DNA of 64,000 bases, taken from positions 4,973,872 through 5,037,871 of the forward strand of contig CM071570.1 of assembly GCA_036426205.1 (NCBI GenBank), given 5' to 3'. This DNA comes from Ascaphus truei (lineage: Eukaryota > Chordata > Amphibia > Anura > Ascaphidae). The position numbers were made by a program, and so were the translations under genes. A model generated the notes under the pieces. It saw only the letters and a list, made by a program, of their open reading frames with translations, was not told the DNA's origin and ran no database searches. Of the stretch, positions 18,975 through 29,469 are shown piece after piece (position 1 is the first letter of the stretch; each line of letters opens with the position of its first letter).

Positions 18975-20469
18975 TTAAACCAGAGAGTCCACCACATTGT
19001 CCGTCCATGGCCGATTCCTTGCATGGCGCAAAACGCCATTAATGCAGTCTCGAACGCCTTTCATTACAGGATCTGTAATTGTATAATAGCGCCGCATTTC
19101 ATCCAGAATGGTCTTTTTTAAATTGGCAGGAAGCGCCTTTTTTATGCGATTTCCTTCGTAGTTCACTCTGAAGGCCCAGTCGCAGTACAATGAGTAGGGC
19201 ACATGGTGCTTAAAAAGTAACAAGGCATACTTGTGGGGTGCACCAGCAGTCATCACCCTATACTTCTCCCTGAGCGCCGGTGGCAGATCGCACAGGGTGA
19301 TGTCGGGCACCGTATCAATGCGAGCGATCTTTTGGGAGCGGGTGTGCTTGAGGCGACGGGCGATGGTAGGTTGTCTGGGAGGAAGCTTTCCTCCGGTCTT
19401 GGTCGCCATGTTGTCTCCTGGCGTGGTCTTGACGGGGTTGTCATGTCCTCCTCAACGGCATACATGTACTACATCTTCTGGTGGAGGGGGTGCGCTTGGT
19501 GGTGGAAGGGGGTCGATGCTCCCATTCATCACATCCATGTCACCCTCCTGCTCCGGCGTAGGGGAAACAGGGTCATGAACACCGAGCAAATGATGTATAC
19601 CCGCTATGTCAGCCTCTATCTTCTCCATACATCGATCCATCCGTTGATCCATATGTTGCATCCGTTGATCCATATCTAGCATCCGTTGATCCATAAGTAT
19701 CATCCGTTGATCAATATGTAGCATCCGTTGCTCCACATTTAGCATGGTCTCCAGAAGCAAATCTATCTTTGCTAGCACAATAGAGTTCCTGGGGATATCA
19801 ACACTTATCCCATTCAGCATTCGGTCTAACGAGCTGCTTCTTGTGCATGGCGTGTGGACATCTGGGTGGATGGGTGCAACGGAGGATGAGATGGGGGTTC
19901 CATGGAGAGAAGCGGCAGTGTCATCGAAGAAGGGTGGAGGAGGTGATCTGTGGAAATCCTGTAGAGGAGAAGCGGCAGCGTCGTCGAAGAGGGATGGAGA
20001 AAGTGACCTTTGGATTTCCGGGCGAGAAGCAGAGTTGTCTAGAGCAAAGGAGAAAGTGAATTTCAGAGGCGGCAGCGTCGTCGGATAGAACTGGAGAAGA
20101 TGGCCTGTGGGTTTCCGGGAGGGCGGCGGCAGCGTCGAGGACGAGGGCTGGAGAAGACGGGCTGAAGATTTCCGGGACAGTGGCGGCAGAGTCGTCGAAG
20201 CATATGGGAGGAAGTGGTCTGCGGATTCGATGGGTTGGCTGCCAATCGTTTTGCATCGAGAATACTTCACCGTGTATCTTCTTGACATAATAAGGCTGAC
20301 GTCTATGAAAACCCTTAGCCTTTGGGGTCAGCAGAAGGTTTTCTTTATTGGCATTAGCCTGTCTCTTTTGCCTTGGCGTGGAAACGGCAACAGCCTTTCG
20401 CTTTTTCTGCATGACAGGCACGGCAGAGGCGAGTGGGTTCCTGCGTCCGTAGAATCGGGGTTGATCCAT
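18975..20469 (-). pseudogene. BEN-domain protein gene, frameshifted
   Basis: From the ATG at 20469 a basic N-terminus reads MDQPRFYGRRNPLASAV then KKRKAVAV. After a shift there is a Pro/Ser/Asp-rich middle of about six degenerate ~60-bp repeats (FDDAAA motifs, 19900-20200), then six 21-bp units (19634-19745) giving heptads of the MDQRM type, a likely coiled coil. After a second shift the last 144 codons (19409-18975) carry a BEN-like domain: ALLLFKHHVPY, KKALPANLKKTILDEM, VMKGVRDCINGVLRHAR. BEN domains bind DNA or mediate protein contacts in chromatin factors and some viral and transposon proteins. It lies back-to-back with a Tc1-like N-terminus at 20727 across about 260 bp. Confidence 0.6.
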
Positions 20470-20557
20470 GGAACAGATGGCACAATGCAGTACAGTATCT
20501 GGACAAAGGCAAGTTCAGATAAAGATCATCGAGTGGTGGGCTATGCAAAGTGTGTAA

Positions 20558-20630
20558 CCTTTTATGCATGGCGAACAGGTACAGGTATTGAAGGTGGGCG
20601 TACTCTAATGTGAGTCATTACCATATAAAT
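20558..20630. promoter_or_regulatory. divergent promoter with opposed TATA boxes
   Basis: TATAAAT at 20624-20630 (+) lies about 100 bp before the Tc1-like ATG at 20727. On the other strand CATAAAAG (about 20558-20568) lies about 90 bp before the BEN-frame ATG at 20469. The two boxes are about 60 bp apart and face away from each other, as in a bidirectional promoter. Inferred from sequence only. Confidence 0.4.
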
Positions 20631-20726
20631 ACACCATCCATTTTGTGGATTCACTGCACATTGAATACACATCGACTAAACATCGAATATACATTCTTGT
20701 GTTTGTATTTCTTTCTACTCGCAGCA

Positions 20727-20825
20727 ATGCCTGTTAAAAAAAATTCCAAGGATCTCAGCATGCGAATTAAGGAGATGTACAAGAGCGGACACCGAATTGC
20801 TGCTATCCAACGGTCCCGGTCGTAG
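20727..20825 (+). pseudogene. Tc1/mariner-type transposase N-terminus fragment
   Basis: A pyrimidine tract and CGCAG directly precede CAATG, so this may open a second exon. The frame reads MPVKKNSKDLSMRIKEMYKS then GHRIAAI, like the first helix-turn-helix of Tc1-type transposases (K-D-L-S, R-I, Y/H-K-S-G), then stops at 20825. The rest of the DNA-binding domain is not found immediately downstream. The DDE exons at 24.6-25.3 kb on the same strand may be its continuation. Confidence 0.4.
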
Positions 20826-23214
20826 GAGATGGCATTGCACCACAAGTGATGGCGGAGACAGCAACAGGCAGCATGGTAAACGCATAACCAGGAAAGGCCA
20901 TGGGAAGATTTGAGGTGAGCGGAAGCCATTGCAGATGATAACGTCTGCCCTCGTTGAGTTTGTCTAAATCCAAATGGCCGCCCATAGGAAATACCGTTAG
21001 CCAGGTGAAGTGGAGCCGGGTAACCCGGAGCTGTCATCTTTTGACGCATTGGTGACAAGGAGCAGAGGAGACCCTGGCCCCGCGACGTCATCGTTGATGA
21101 GGCCGAAGCACAGCGGCCGGGCGAGGGTGAGTGAACGGACTTGAAGGAAGGGACAACCCTGGGGAGACCCATGCAGCGCAGAGACCCCCCAACACCTCCA
21201 CACGGCGGACCAGGCCGCCGGGGAGAATTGGACGTCGACGTGGAGCATCACGCGGGTGATTCGACATGGATGGCACGCCGGCTGCGACAATACAAACACA
21301 AACTTTTTGTAGCGTGATTCATTGTACGTGAGCTTGAGTGGGGCCATGTGGGGCGAGAGCTCATAATCGCAGGGAAACAGAATGAAGGAGTGGACCCGTG
21401 TAGCCGCATAGGGTAGTGTGGGGCAATACTAGGGGAAGCGGGGGGGAAAAGTGAGGGTGGAATGTGGTGTAAGGAGGGGGACGTGTAAGGGCAAGAAAGG
21501 ATGGGGTCAGTAGATTCAGTAAGGTGGTGTGGGGGCGAAGGTCCGGAGGTTAAGTGGTTAGCAGGAGATAAGTAATATGTAGACGGGTGTGTAGGAGGGA
21601 GATGGGGATTGAGTAGGGAGGTGAGAAGCAAGAAGGAGTAGTTAGGTATCGGGTTTGTGTGGCTTTTATTACTTTATATTGGGGGGTCGTGTAGGATTCA
21701 AATTACAGTATTTGATGAACTGCCTTTTGAAATTATGGAATTGTACTCTACTTCTATTTTTTCTTTGAACTACTGCACAAACACATCCTCATCCCTCCCC
21801 CCACGCAACACAAAACTCTTTCGACAGGACAACCCCACAGAGTCATTAATTTTCTTGAAGTTAGTCATTGTGTTTTTAAATATGAATAAAACCGTCCCTA
21901 GCGAGCGTCATCGCCTCACATGACACTGCGTGTACGCTCATCCTCTTAGATGGAGCTGCTTCTACTGCGCATGAGTCACAACCACCCCCCCACGCCCCCC
22001 CCTCTCCCCAGTCGTTTAATTTTCTGAATATGCAATGGCAGTGTTCTTAATCCATCCATAGCCGAGCTACAAAGCCTCATGCGCCTGCATTTAATCACTT
22101 TATTCTCAGATGGGAGCTAGAATGCTACTGCGCATGACTCTACACCCCCCCCCATCCCCTTGAGGTTTTGTTTATGGTAACGCTGTAATTGGAAAATCCC
22201 TCTCGATTTTGAAAATGTCAATTTCGATTTGCACTGCATTGTGAGAATTGAGAGAGTTGAAAAAAAAACCAATTCACACTGTCATGTTGTTTGTTCATTA
22301 TGTCTTATTCATTGTTGTGGTACTGTAGGGCGTGGGGGGGGTGGTAGTGTTGTCAATGATTATGATTAGCAGAAGTGATAATAACTATCTTATTTTATTA
22401 TATCAGGAACCACAAACATCACAAATAATACTAATAATCCATTGATAACTAATAAGAGTCTTTTATAGTTCTTCAGGGTAAATTAAAATTGGATATAAAC
22501 ATTTTAGAGAAACATGTTGTAAAAACATGGAGAAACATGAATATGCACATTTATAAGAATATTATTTAATAATATATACTGTAACTGTATATCATTCTAT
22601 ATAAGTAATTATTATTGTTTTCCGTCTTTATCGTTGTTCCTCATTCCGTGTACAGTACAGACGTGTCAGTGAGAGAGGAGAGGGTTTTGTGTTACATCAT
22701 TTGTGACTGCTTTTTATTATACTGTACATTTTGACACGTACAAACAGATTCAGACTGGACAAGACACCCACACTCCCACCGCTCGCCGTAGGGCCCCCCT
22801 TTTTCCTTGAAAGACAGGAACAAGAAGAACAAAAAATAGGCAGTTATGTTGCGTCCTGTATTATCGCATTGTGTGATGTGTAGTACAGCTGTTACATGGC
22901 TGGTCCTGCTTTCTTCTCTGTAAAGACAAAAAATTTGAGAAGTTAGTAGGCATTACGTAGTTCGGTGACACTAGTTCTATACTGTGAACTACTGTATACT
23001 CTCCTGACTACTGTTAGATACTTATGTACTGGTAACCATGATGGTGGTGTGCTCTCTCGTGTAAAGAAAAAACTGTAAATAACAGTACTGTAATAGTCGA
23101 CTAGTGGGAAATAAAAATGCTGTGCCATACTTACCGTGGTATAATACTGCTACTTACAAATACCTACAAGACCAGTACTACTTTGCTGAGATCTGCCCAT
23201 ACGTGCGATCACAA
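20826..23214. other. unassigned stretch with a diverged duplication
   Basis: No gene is recognised. Frames at 20997-21347 and 21248-21631 (-) have no domain. At 21905-22160 two diverged copies of a roughly 190-bp unit each end in TACTGCGCATGA followed by a long C run. 22300-23100 is AT-rich with scattered ACAGTAC motifs. Confidence 0.4.
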
Positions 23215-24195
23215 TGGCAAAAATCGCAATATGGTCTATATATTAGCAGGCGTTCCAGGTGTGGTACATATGCCAAAATCTATTATCTTCAAAAGCTTCA
23301 ACACCGTCCTTTTTGGAGGGTTTCACCACTTTCCGGATATGGTCCTTCAGCTGATGCGAACCATTTCGATAGGATTGATAGTCTGGCGATCTGCAGTTGG
23401 AGAAAAAAGGACAATTAGTTTAAGATACAGTACACGTAACAACAGTGGGGAAAAAATGAGACACCAGTTACCGCACTACTCGCACTGGCGTCTTCATCCC
23501 AGGTTTATACCAGCACGCCCACGATCGTAATCCCTGGTAGAAGCGGTGACAATATCGGAACTCGGGCGTGTGATGTACTGCAATGGGTTTCTTGGTAAGA
23601 AGCTTTATTCATTATTCCTATAGCAAGAAAGAAAAGTGCCCAACAAAAACTGCAACTAGTTACAGTACAGTCGGCATACAGATAAGGCTTTACTAGTAAA
23701 GTAACATTGCATACAGGCTACATTATAATTTGATATATTTTACCCTTCAAAATGACAATGGCATCCTGGATCGACACCTAGAGATGGCCACCCCACAATT
23801 AGCTTATACGGCGAGTGTTGTTTGGGCGCGTGCTTCAAAGATATAGTCTACCTTTTGTTTCTGGAATGCCAAAGCTTGCAAATCTCTCCAGCGACACAGT
23901 AGAACCATCGAGTGAAGATGCAATCCTGGAAGTTTCCCCACTGTCGATCCAGTGCCTGGGCTCTGGACACTCTTTGATTTTGTTTGCGTGCCCGATCATG
24001 TGGGTCATGCTCTATGGAAGGACAAGGAATAAATAAGTTTTGTTCGGTCAGACAGTTTCCTAAACAACACTGTTTATCTCCGTGACTGTCCAGTGCTAAA
24101 CCTCACACGTCTATATTATCCATCAATGTTAGGTATCATCTTCTTCTAATACTGGTCTGGTAACAGTGAGATTGTGTTTTCCCTGCAGGGTATGT
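23215..24195 (-). pseudogene. Tc1/mariner-type transposase, minus-strand copy, intron-containing
   Basis: The minus strand repeats, with damage, the exons of the + copy at 24640-25276: the region before the DDE exon (about 24190-24050), the DDE exon (about 24030-23760) and the next exon start with AATGAATAAAGC (about 23600). Further on, at 23400-23215, it keeps a C-terminal exon lost from the other copy: after a CTGCAG acceptor it reads a damaged INPIEMV, the conserved D-x-NPIE region of DD34E transposases, and a KVVKP-like follow-up. Many stops and shifts. The two copies form an inverted repeat with arms of about 580-610 bp. Confidence 0.65.
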
Positions 24196-24289
24196 GACCC
24201 TTAATGACCTCTTCTCATCAATCTCCTCACTTTTATTTTGTCACCAGACGAGTTGTCTCCTCCTCTAACAATGTAAAGAAGAAAATATA

Positions 24290-24480
24290 TTGTTGTATTA
24301 ATATGCAGCATATAAAAATTATATATAAACTGTGTGTAAATAAAATAAATATACAATTATATATTAGGTTGAAATATAAATATAAATATAAGACAATATA
24401 TATACTTTGTTAATATAAAAATAAATAAAAAATAAATATACTGTTTGTAATAGTAATATAAATATATCAAAATATATCTA
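24290..24480. repeat. AT-only low-complexity DNA in the loop of the inverted repeat
   Basis: Composed of AAATATAAATA-type text with very few G or C. It lies between the two inverted transposase copies. Confidence 0.8.
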
Positions 24481-24639
24481 CTGTTTAATACATCTAAGAG
24501 AAATAACAAGATATTAGATACGTACTGTAGATCTACAGTACCTTTTTTTATATATTTTTTTTTTTTAAGAGTTGTATATATATACTTACGCGTTAGTTAC
24601 CCTTGGTGCCCTTTTGCGGTCTCTGTTTTTTCCGTGTGT

Positions 24640-25276
24640 GCTGATAGCTCATGGTGGTTGCGGCACAAAGAGGCCAGAAGTAGCTACCGCGGGAAAAGCA
24701 CAATCTCACTGTATCCGAGACCAGTATAAAGAAGATGATACGCAACATTGGATGGAAATATAGACGTGTGAGGTTAGCACTGGACAGTACAGGAGATAAA
24801 AGTGTTGTTTAGGAAACTGTACTGTACCGCAAAAATTATTTATTCCTTGTCCTTACAGAGCAAACCCAATGATACGGGACGCAAACAAAATCAAAAGAGT
24901 GGTCCAGGCCCAGGCATGGATCGACAGTGGGGAAACTTTCCAGGATTGCATCTTCACTGATGAGTCTACTGTGTCGCTGGAGAGATTTGCAAGCTTTGCA
25001 TTCCAGAAAAAAAGTCGCATATCTTTGAAGCCGCGGCCAAAACACCCCGTAAAGCTACATGTGTGGGGTGCCATCTCTAGGCGTGGACCAGGATGCATTG
25101 TCATCTTTGAAGGTAAAATATATCAAATATAATGTAGCCTTATGCACTGTTCTTTACTAGTAAAGCCTTACTGTATGCACTGTACTGTACTATTGTGCAG
25201 TTTTTTGAGCACTTTTCTTTTCTTGCTATAGGGATAATGAATAAAGCTTTCTTCCAAGACAACATTGCAGTACATC
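24640..25276 (+). pseudogene. Tc1/mariner-type transposase, plus-strand copy, intron-containing
   Basis: Exon text near 24700-24771 reads SIKKMIRNIGWKYRRVR (second helix-turn-helix end) and stops at a GTTAGC donor. An acceptor CCTTACAG (24852-24859) opens the DDE exon: MIRDANKIKRVVQAQAW, FQDCIFTDESTVSLER (FTDES holds the first or second catalytic Asp), KPRPKHPVKLHVWGAIS and IVIFEG. A GTAAAA donor follows at about 25112 and CTTGCTATAG at about 25230 is the acceptor; the joined frame continues from FEG into IMNKAFFQDN, as this family does. The C-terminus is lost at about 25276. Transposases of this family cut and paste at TA. Introns are unusual for Tc1-like elements. Confidence 0.75.
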
Positions 25277-25277
25277 A

Positions 25278-25360
25278 CACCACCCCAATACATATAAAAT
25301 ATACCCCCACCACCCAAATAAAAATAAAATATACCCTCACCACCCCAATAAATATAACAT
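25278..25360 (+). repeat. short tandem CACCCCAATAAA repeat
   Basis: Three diverged ~30-bp units of CACCACCC and AATAAAATATACCC replace the transposase C-terminus. Confidence 0.7.
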
Positions 25361-25499
25361 TGTACCTTACCTTATCTCCTGGCAGGACGCAGACAGCACT
25401 GGAACAGATCTCTGGGCCGCCGGGGTCTGGGTCCGCCCCCGCTGTCCTAAGGTTGGCTGTCCTCTCCTCCAATCAGGGCAGCACACTAGTCGTCCTTGC

Positions 25500-26110
25500 T
25501 TTGCCACCGTCCCGGCTCGCCCTCTCAGCACCAGCGCTTTCCGACGCCCTCTCACTGCCTCCACCCTCTCAGCACCAGCGCTTTCCAATGCCCTCTCACT
25601 GCCTCCACCCTCTCAGCAACAGCGCTTTCCGACGCCCTCTCACTGCCTCCGCCCTCTCAGCACCAGCGTTTTCTGACGCCCTCTCACTGCCTCCGCCCTC
25701 TCAGCATCAGCGCTTTCCTACGCCCTCTCACTGCCTCCGCCCTATCAGCACCAGCGCTTTCCGACGCCCTCTCACTACCTCCGCCCTCTCAGCACCAGCA
25801 CTTTCCGACGCCCTCTCACTGCCTCCGCCCTCTCAGCACCAGCGCTTTCCGACGCCCTCTCACTGCCTCCGCCCTCTCAGCACCAGCGCTTTCCGACGCC
25901 CTCTCACTACCTCCGCCCTCTCACTGCCTCCGCCTGCCCTCACCGTGCTTGTCAGCTCCCTCTCACTGCCTCCGCCCGCCCTCACCGTGCTTGTCACCGC
26001 CCTCTCACTGCCTCCGCCGCCCTCTCACTGCCTCCACCCGCGCTGCACTTGCCGTCTCGCTGCCTCCGCCCCCCCTCGCGCTTGCCGCGCTTGCGTTGCC
26101 ACTGCCTCCG
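25500..26110. repeat. 44-bp minisatellite
   Basis: About a dozen units with the core CTCAGCACCAGCGCTTTCC and CTCTCACTGCCTCCGCC. Because 44 is not a multiple of three, each unit is read in the next frame, and since no frame of the unit has a stop, a spurious 371-codon frame spans the array. It is not a gene. Confidence 0.9.
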
Positions 26111-26123
26111 CCGCTGTAACAAT

Positions 26124-26157
26124 GGTAATACCGGACACATACGTGTCCGGTATTACC
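26124..26157. repeat. 15-bp-arm perfect hairpin
   Basis: GGTAATACCGGACAC (26124-26138) pairs with its complement at 26143-26157 around ATAC. It is followed by sequence ending GAACACTTGGCAACCCTAA (to about 26230), which looks like one end of a dispersed MITE. Confidence 0.8.
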
Positions 26158-26219
26158 TCCAATTTTATACCGGTCAGGTATCTGAATTACCGGCCTGTCC
26201 GGGTGAATCCCGAACACTT

Positions 26220-26512
26220 GGCAACCCTAATCGCGGCTCTAGAATGGCGACTTTCTCCTAAACTCCTCACGCCAGGAAAAGTTGGTGTGAAGGTAGTGAG
26301 AAGCTGCTGAGAAGCGGCGAGACAGGACTTAGGAAAAAATGCTTTTTTTCTGTATCAGATTGATGCTGGGAGTCTCCGGAGCTGATACCCATTAATATCA
26401 GCACCGGAGCCCCCCGGCATGAATCCCATGCAATAAAAATGCATTTACAGGCAACTTCATTGCCTTTAGCGGCTAACCACTAAGGCAATGAAGGGGTTAA
26501 CTGCTTCTCCTA
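26220..26512 (+). repeat. dispersed repeat with TTCATTGCC palindrome, copy 2
   Basis: It shares GAGCTGATACCCATTAATA and the GCACCGGAGCCCCCCGGCAT region with 39380-39450 and, inverted, with 4930-5010. It ends in the palindrome CTTCATTGCC-TTAGCGG and its complement followed by GAAGGGGTTAA (26455-26500). A short tandem GGTGGTCC repeat follows (26570-26665). Confidence 0.65.
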
Positions 26513-26885
26513 CCCACCAAGGGCCAAATACCCCCTTCACCCACCCCCACTACCACAATAAACACATACTCCGGTGGTCCTCGTGGGGATCTAGGGGCCC
26601 TCAGGTGGTCCCCGCGGGGATCCTCAGGTGGTCCCCGTTTGTGTCTGGGGGCCCTCGGGTGGTCTGCGGTAAAAATCCTGTGTCCAAATTTTTTTTTGCA
26701 ATTCATTTAAATAAATACACACACCCTCCTCCCCCAACACATACAGTACTATAATGGGCAAAATAACTATTATTCGGATATGGATAATAGCTCATTTGCC
26801 CATTATAAAATAAAACATTAGCCAGCCAGCATAAATAAAGTATGGGTATAGTCTGCTAGCTAACGAAGTCTGTATAGTTTCAGGA

Positions 26886-26926
26886 ATCCCCGAAGAAGTT
26901 CAGATGAACGAAACGCGGATCGGATA
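26886..26926 (+). ncRNA. hammerhead-like motif, degenerate
   Basis: CCGAAGA stands in place of CTGANGA, then stem II GTTC with GAAC (loop AGAT), GAAA, CGCG and GA instead of T-H. CCGA and TCGG can form stem I. Expected to be inactive. Confidence 0.4.
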
Positions 26927-27243
26927 GAAATGACGCCAGATGCTATGATATCATGAGCGTGACTGAGACGCCGGACTCAGAAGGCTGCAACATCTGAACG
27001 CAGTTTTGTGGATAGTCACAGCGGGGCTTATACATGTAACCCCCTAATAGAATTACTACTATCACTCGACACTAGGCTCCCAGGAGTTAGGGGGTTAATC
27101 CTAGTAAGGTACTTGGACAAATGTTGCAATTTAGTCAGGATGTGAAAGTTTTCAAGTGTTTACACAGGTGCCTGGCCACTCTTTTCTTCCAGCATATCCT
27201 ACTCCCTAGGGTCTATTGCTACACTCTGGGCATTCCCCTTTAG

Positions 27244-27553
27244 ACTAAGGCCGCAGTGTGCGCGGTGCGTGGGCGTGATGGGGTGCCTGGTAGTGCCCGT
27301 TCCCGGCAGCAGCGCGGCCTGGTGGACAGCAGGCAGTGCGCGACGGGGAGGTGTGGCGGGAGCGCGGCCACGATGCCACACGGCTGGTTCGCCCTCATTA
27401 ACTGAACCGCTGCCGTGACGTGGCCAGTGCTCCGTCGCCACAAGAGAAGACAAAATCCTTGTATTTGCAAAATGTGGTCACACGTAGCGCCTTGTGTGGG
27501 AGCAACTACTGGGGACGTGATCGCCGTCACGGCCGCTGAGGACCTGGCCTTAG
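27244..27553. mobile_element. GC-rich MITE with CTAAGGCC ends
   Basis: CTAAGGCC opens and GGCCTTAG closes a 310-bp CpG-rich block in AT-rich flanks. TTAGA precedes the left end and overlaps the right end, a possible target duplication. Similar TAAGGC-type ends and GC-rich bodies occur at 43498, 44757-45687 and 47396-47814. Confidence 0.55.
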
Positions 27554-27854
27554 AGTGATCCTAAGCAGTATCACCATCTATGTCACTGGTAATCATGATA
27601 AAGCTTTAACTTGTCTGTACACAGTTAATTGGCACTTTAAACTTTAAAGGTGTTATAACCAGATCACACTTTGTATATTTTGTATATATTAACATCAGAC
27701 CAGGATAGAAGCAGACTCTCTATGCCTAATAAAGCCTGCAGCTGCATTAATCACTGTTCTGATATACAGCTCAGACCCACCGTGTACTAGTTTTAATATC
27801 TGTGTTTTTTTGAATATATATTTTTTTTATCTACTTATTTTATTGCATTACTTT

Positions 27855-28665
27855 TGTAGCCAGGTCCCTGTTTCTTACCTCCGGTGAGCACTGTGAGGTT
27901 GCAGGAGGGGCGGCCGGGTCGCCGGAGGCTTCTGGCGCTGTGTGGTTTAGGGTGTCTCCATCTTTAGGGCTCGCGCATGTGCAGTGTGTGACGGAGCCTG
28001 CAGACAACATGCGCATGCGCAGGGTGAAGCGCGCAAAGCTGGGCCAATCATAGAAGGCTATAAGCAGTAACTACATATCCCATGAGCCTCCGAGTGAGTC
28101 ACCTGTGATCAGATAGCCAATAAGGTTTAGGAGATCTCTGCTGACAGGATAGGGAAGCGACCAACGGAGACCATGCTAGTCAGTGGGTGCTGGGATAGCA
28201 AGGGGAGAGGAGGTGCGTATGAAGGGGTCAGTGACCCTTTGCATTAGGCCAGTATTCCCCCTAGGCCCCAGTGCCCCTGAGGCACCACAAGTTTGTGGCT
28301 GCTGCAGGGAATGGCACTTAAGATAGGGACCTTGTCTGCTTAGCGATTAGAGTTAGTCATGGACACAGAACAGCACTGAGTAGCCTGATATTAGTAGTCT
28401 GGGACCAGACTACTGGACGGACGTCAAGGCACGCTGGATGCATCCCCTGCAGTGGGAACTCATCGTGGGAGACTTCGCTGGATCGGCGGATCCTTTTTGA
28501 AGTATCAGCGGGTCCAGGTGCTGGAGTGCCCGGCAGGTATTTCCATAAGTGCAACAACATACCGGTACATCCAGGCACTGATCACGCCTTGGGGGGTGGG
28601 TTCCTTGGGGACACTCTGGGGTTGAGAGACCAAGGGGCTAGTTGGTACATTGGACACGGGAAACG
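27855..28665 (+). repeat. LTR-like repeat A, 3'-truncated
   Basis: It starts TGTAGCCAGGTCCCTG, the same TGTAGCC end as other LTRs here. It is about 85-90% alike to 31131-31950 over some 800 bp, up to GTACATTGGACACGG, where the copies part. It lies upstream of a Gypsy integrase relic in the same orientation and may be its 5' LTR. Confidence 0.6.
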
Positions 28666-29465
28666 TGCGTTGGACGCGCAATGTTGTCAGTCTCCTACTT
28701 GGAGCTGTTTTAATGTAGTGCTCTGTAGTCTCCTGGTTCTATCTATGTAGACCTTACTAGTTGGGTATTTTTACCAACAGTCAGTGAGTTTGCCTTCCTG
28801 CTTTACATGACATATGTTCACTTAGAGTTTCTTGCTGGGTAACTCACTGTCAATAATGCTGTGAGTGCCAGCTCCACTATGCTGTGAACTACTTTCCACC
28901 ATTATAGCATGTGTCAGCGTTACCACCTAAGCACGTGTATGTTTACATATTATTAATTATCACTTCAAGTGCTTAGTGGTATATATTCAAGCAGGACTGC
29001 TGGACTTTCATCTATGTAATTGCTCACTCAGCAGTATATATTCATATATACTTACCTCTTGGTCTCATAGTTGCTCCAGAGGGGTTAACACCCTGACTTA
29101 CAGCATCCTTTGTCCTCTACATCCCAACAACATTTAGTTGCTAATTGGGATTGCATAATCATATATTCACTGACATGGATGCTTGGTATTGTTAATTTAA
29201 TCTATTTTTAATTCACAGTACACAACGTTTTGGTAATATATGTTTTAAGTAAATTTATTAAAAGTTAAATTTTACACAGTGTAGGAGTGCAGTTTAGTGA
29301 ATTCTTTTAGGGGGCACATCCAATTTGTGTTTCCCCTTCCCCTTTTTTCTGGTTCACTTTTCAGTTCACAGTTTGCACCCACATTTTTGATTACCACAAT
29401 AATTCACTTGATTACTTTACTCAATTAGTGTGGTTCTGTGATCACTCCCCAACCCTCTCGTTTTT
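28666..29465. other. unassigned AT-rich sequence
   Basis: No coding region. Near 29240-29300 AAATTTATTAAAAGTTAAAT and the following text resemble a 3' end of a retroelement. Confidence 0.35.
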
Positions 29466-29469
29466 TCTG

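Noticed and set aside
25195..26310. 371-codon open frame on the + strand
   Set aside because: It is the 44-bp minisatellite read in three successive frames, with no domain and no start context.
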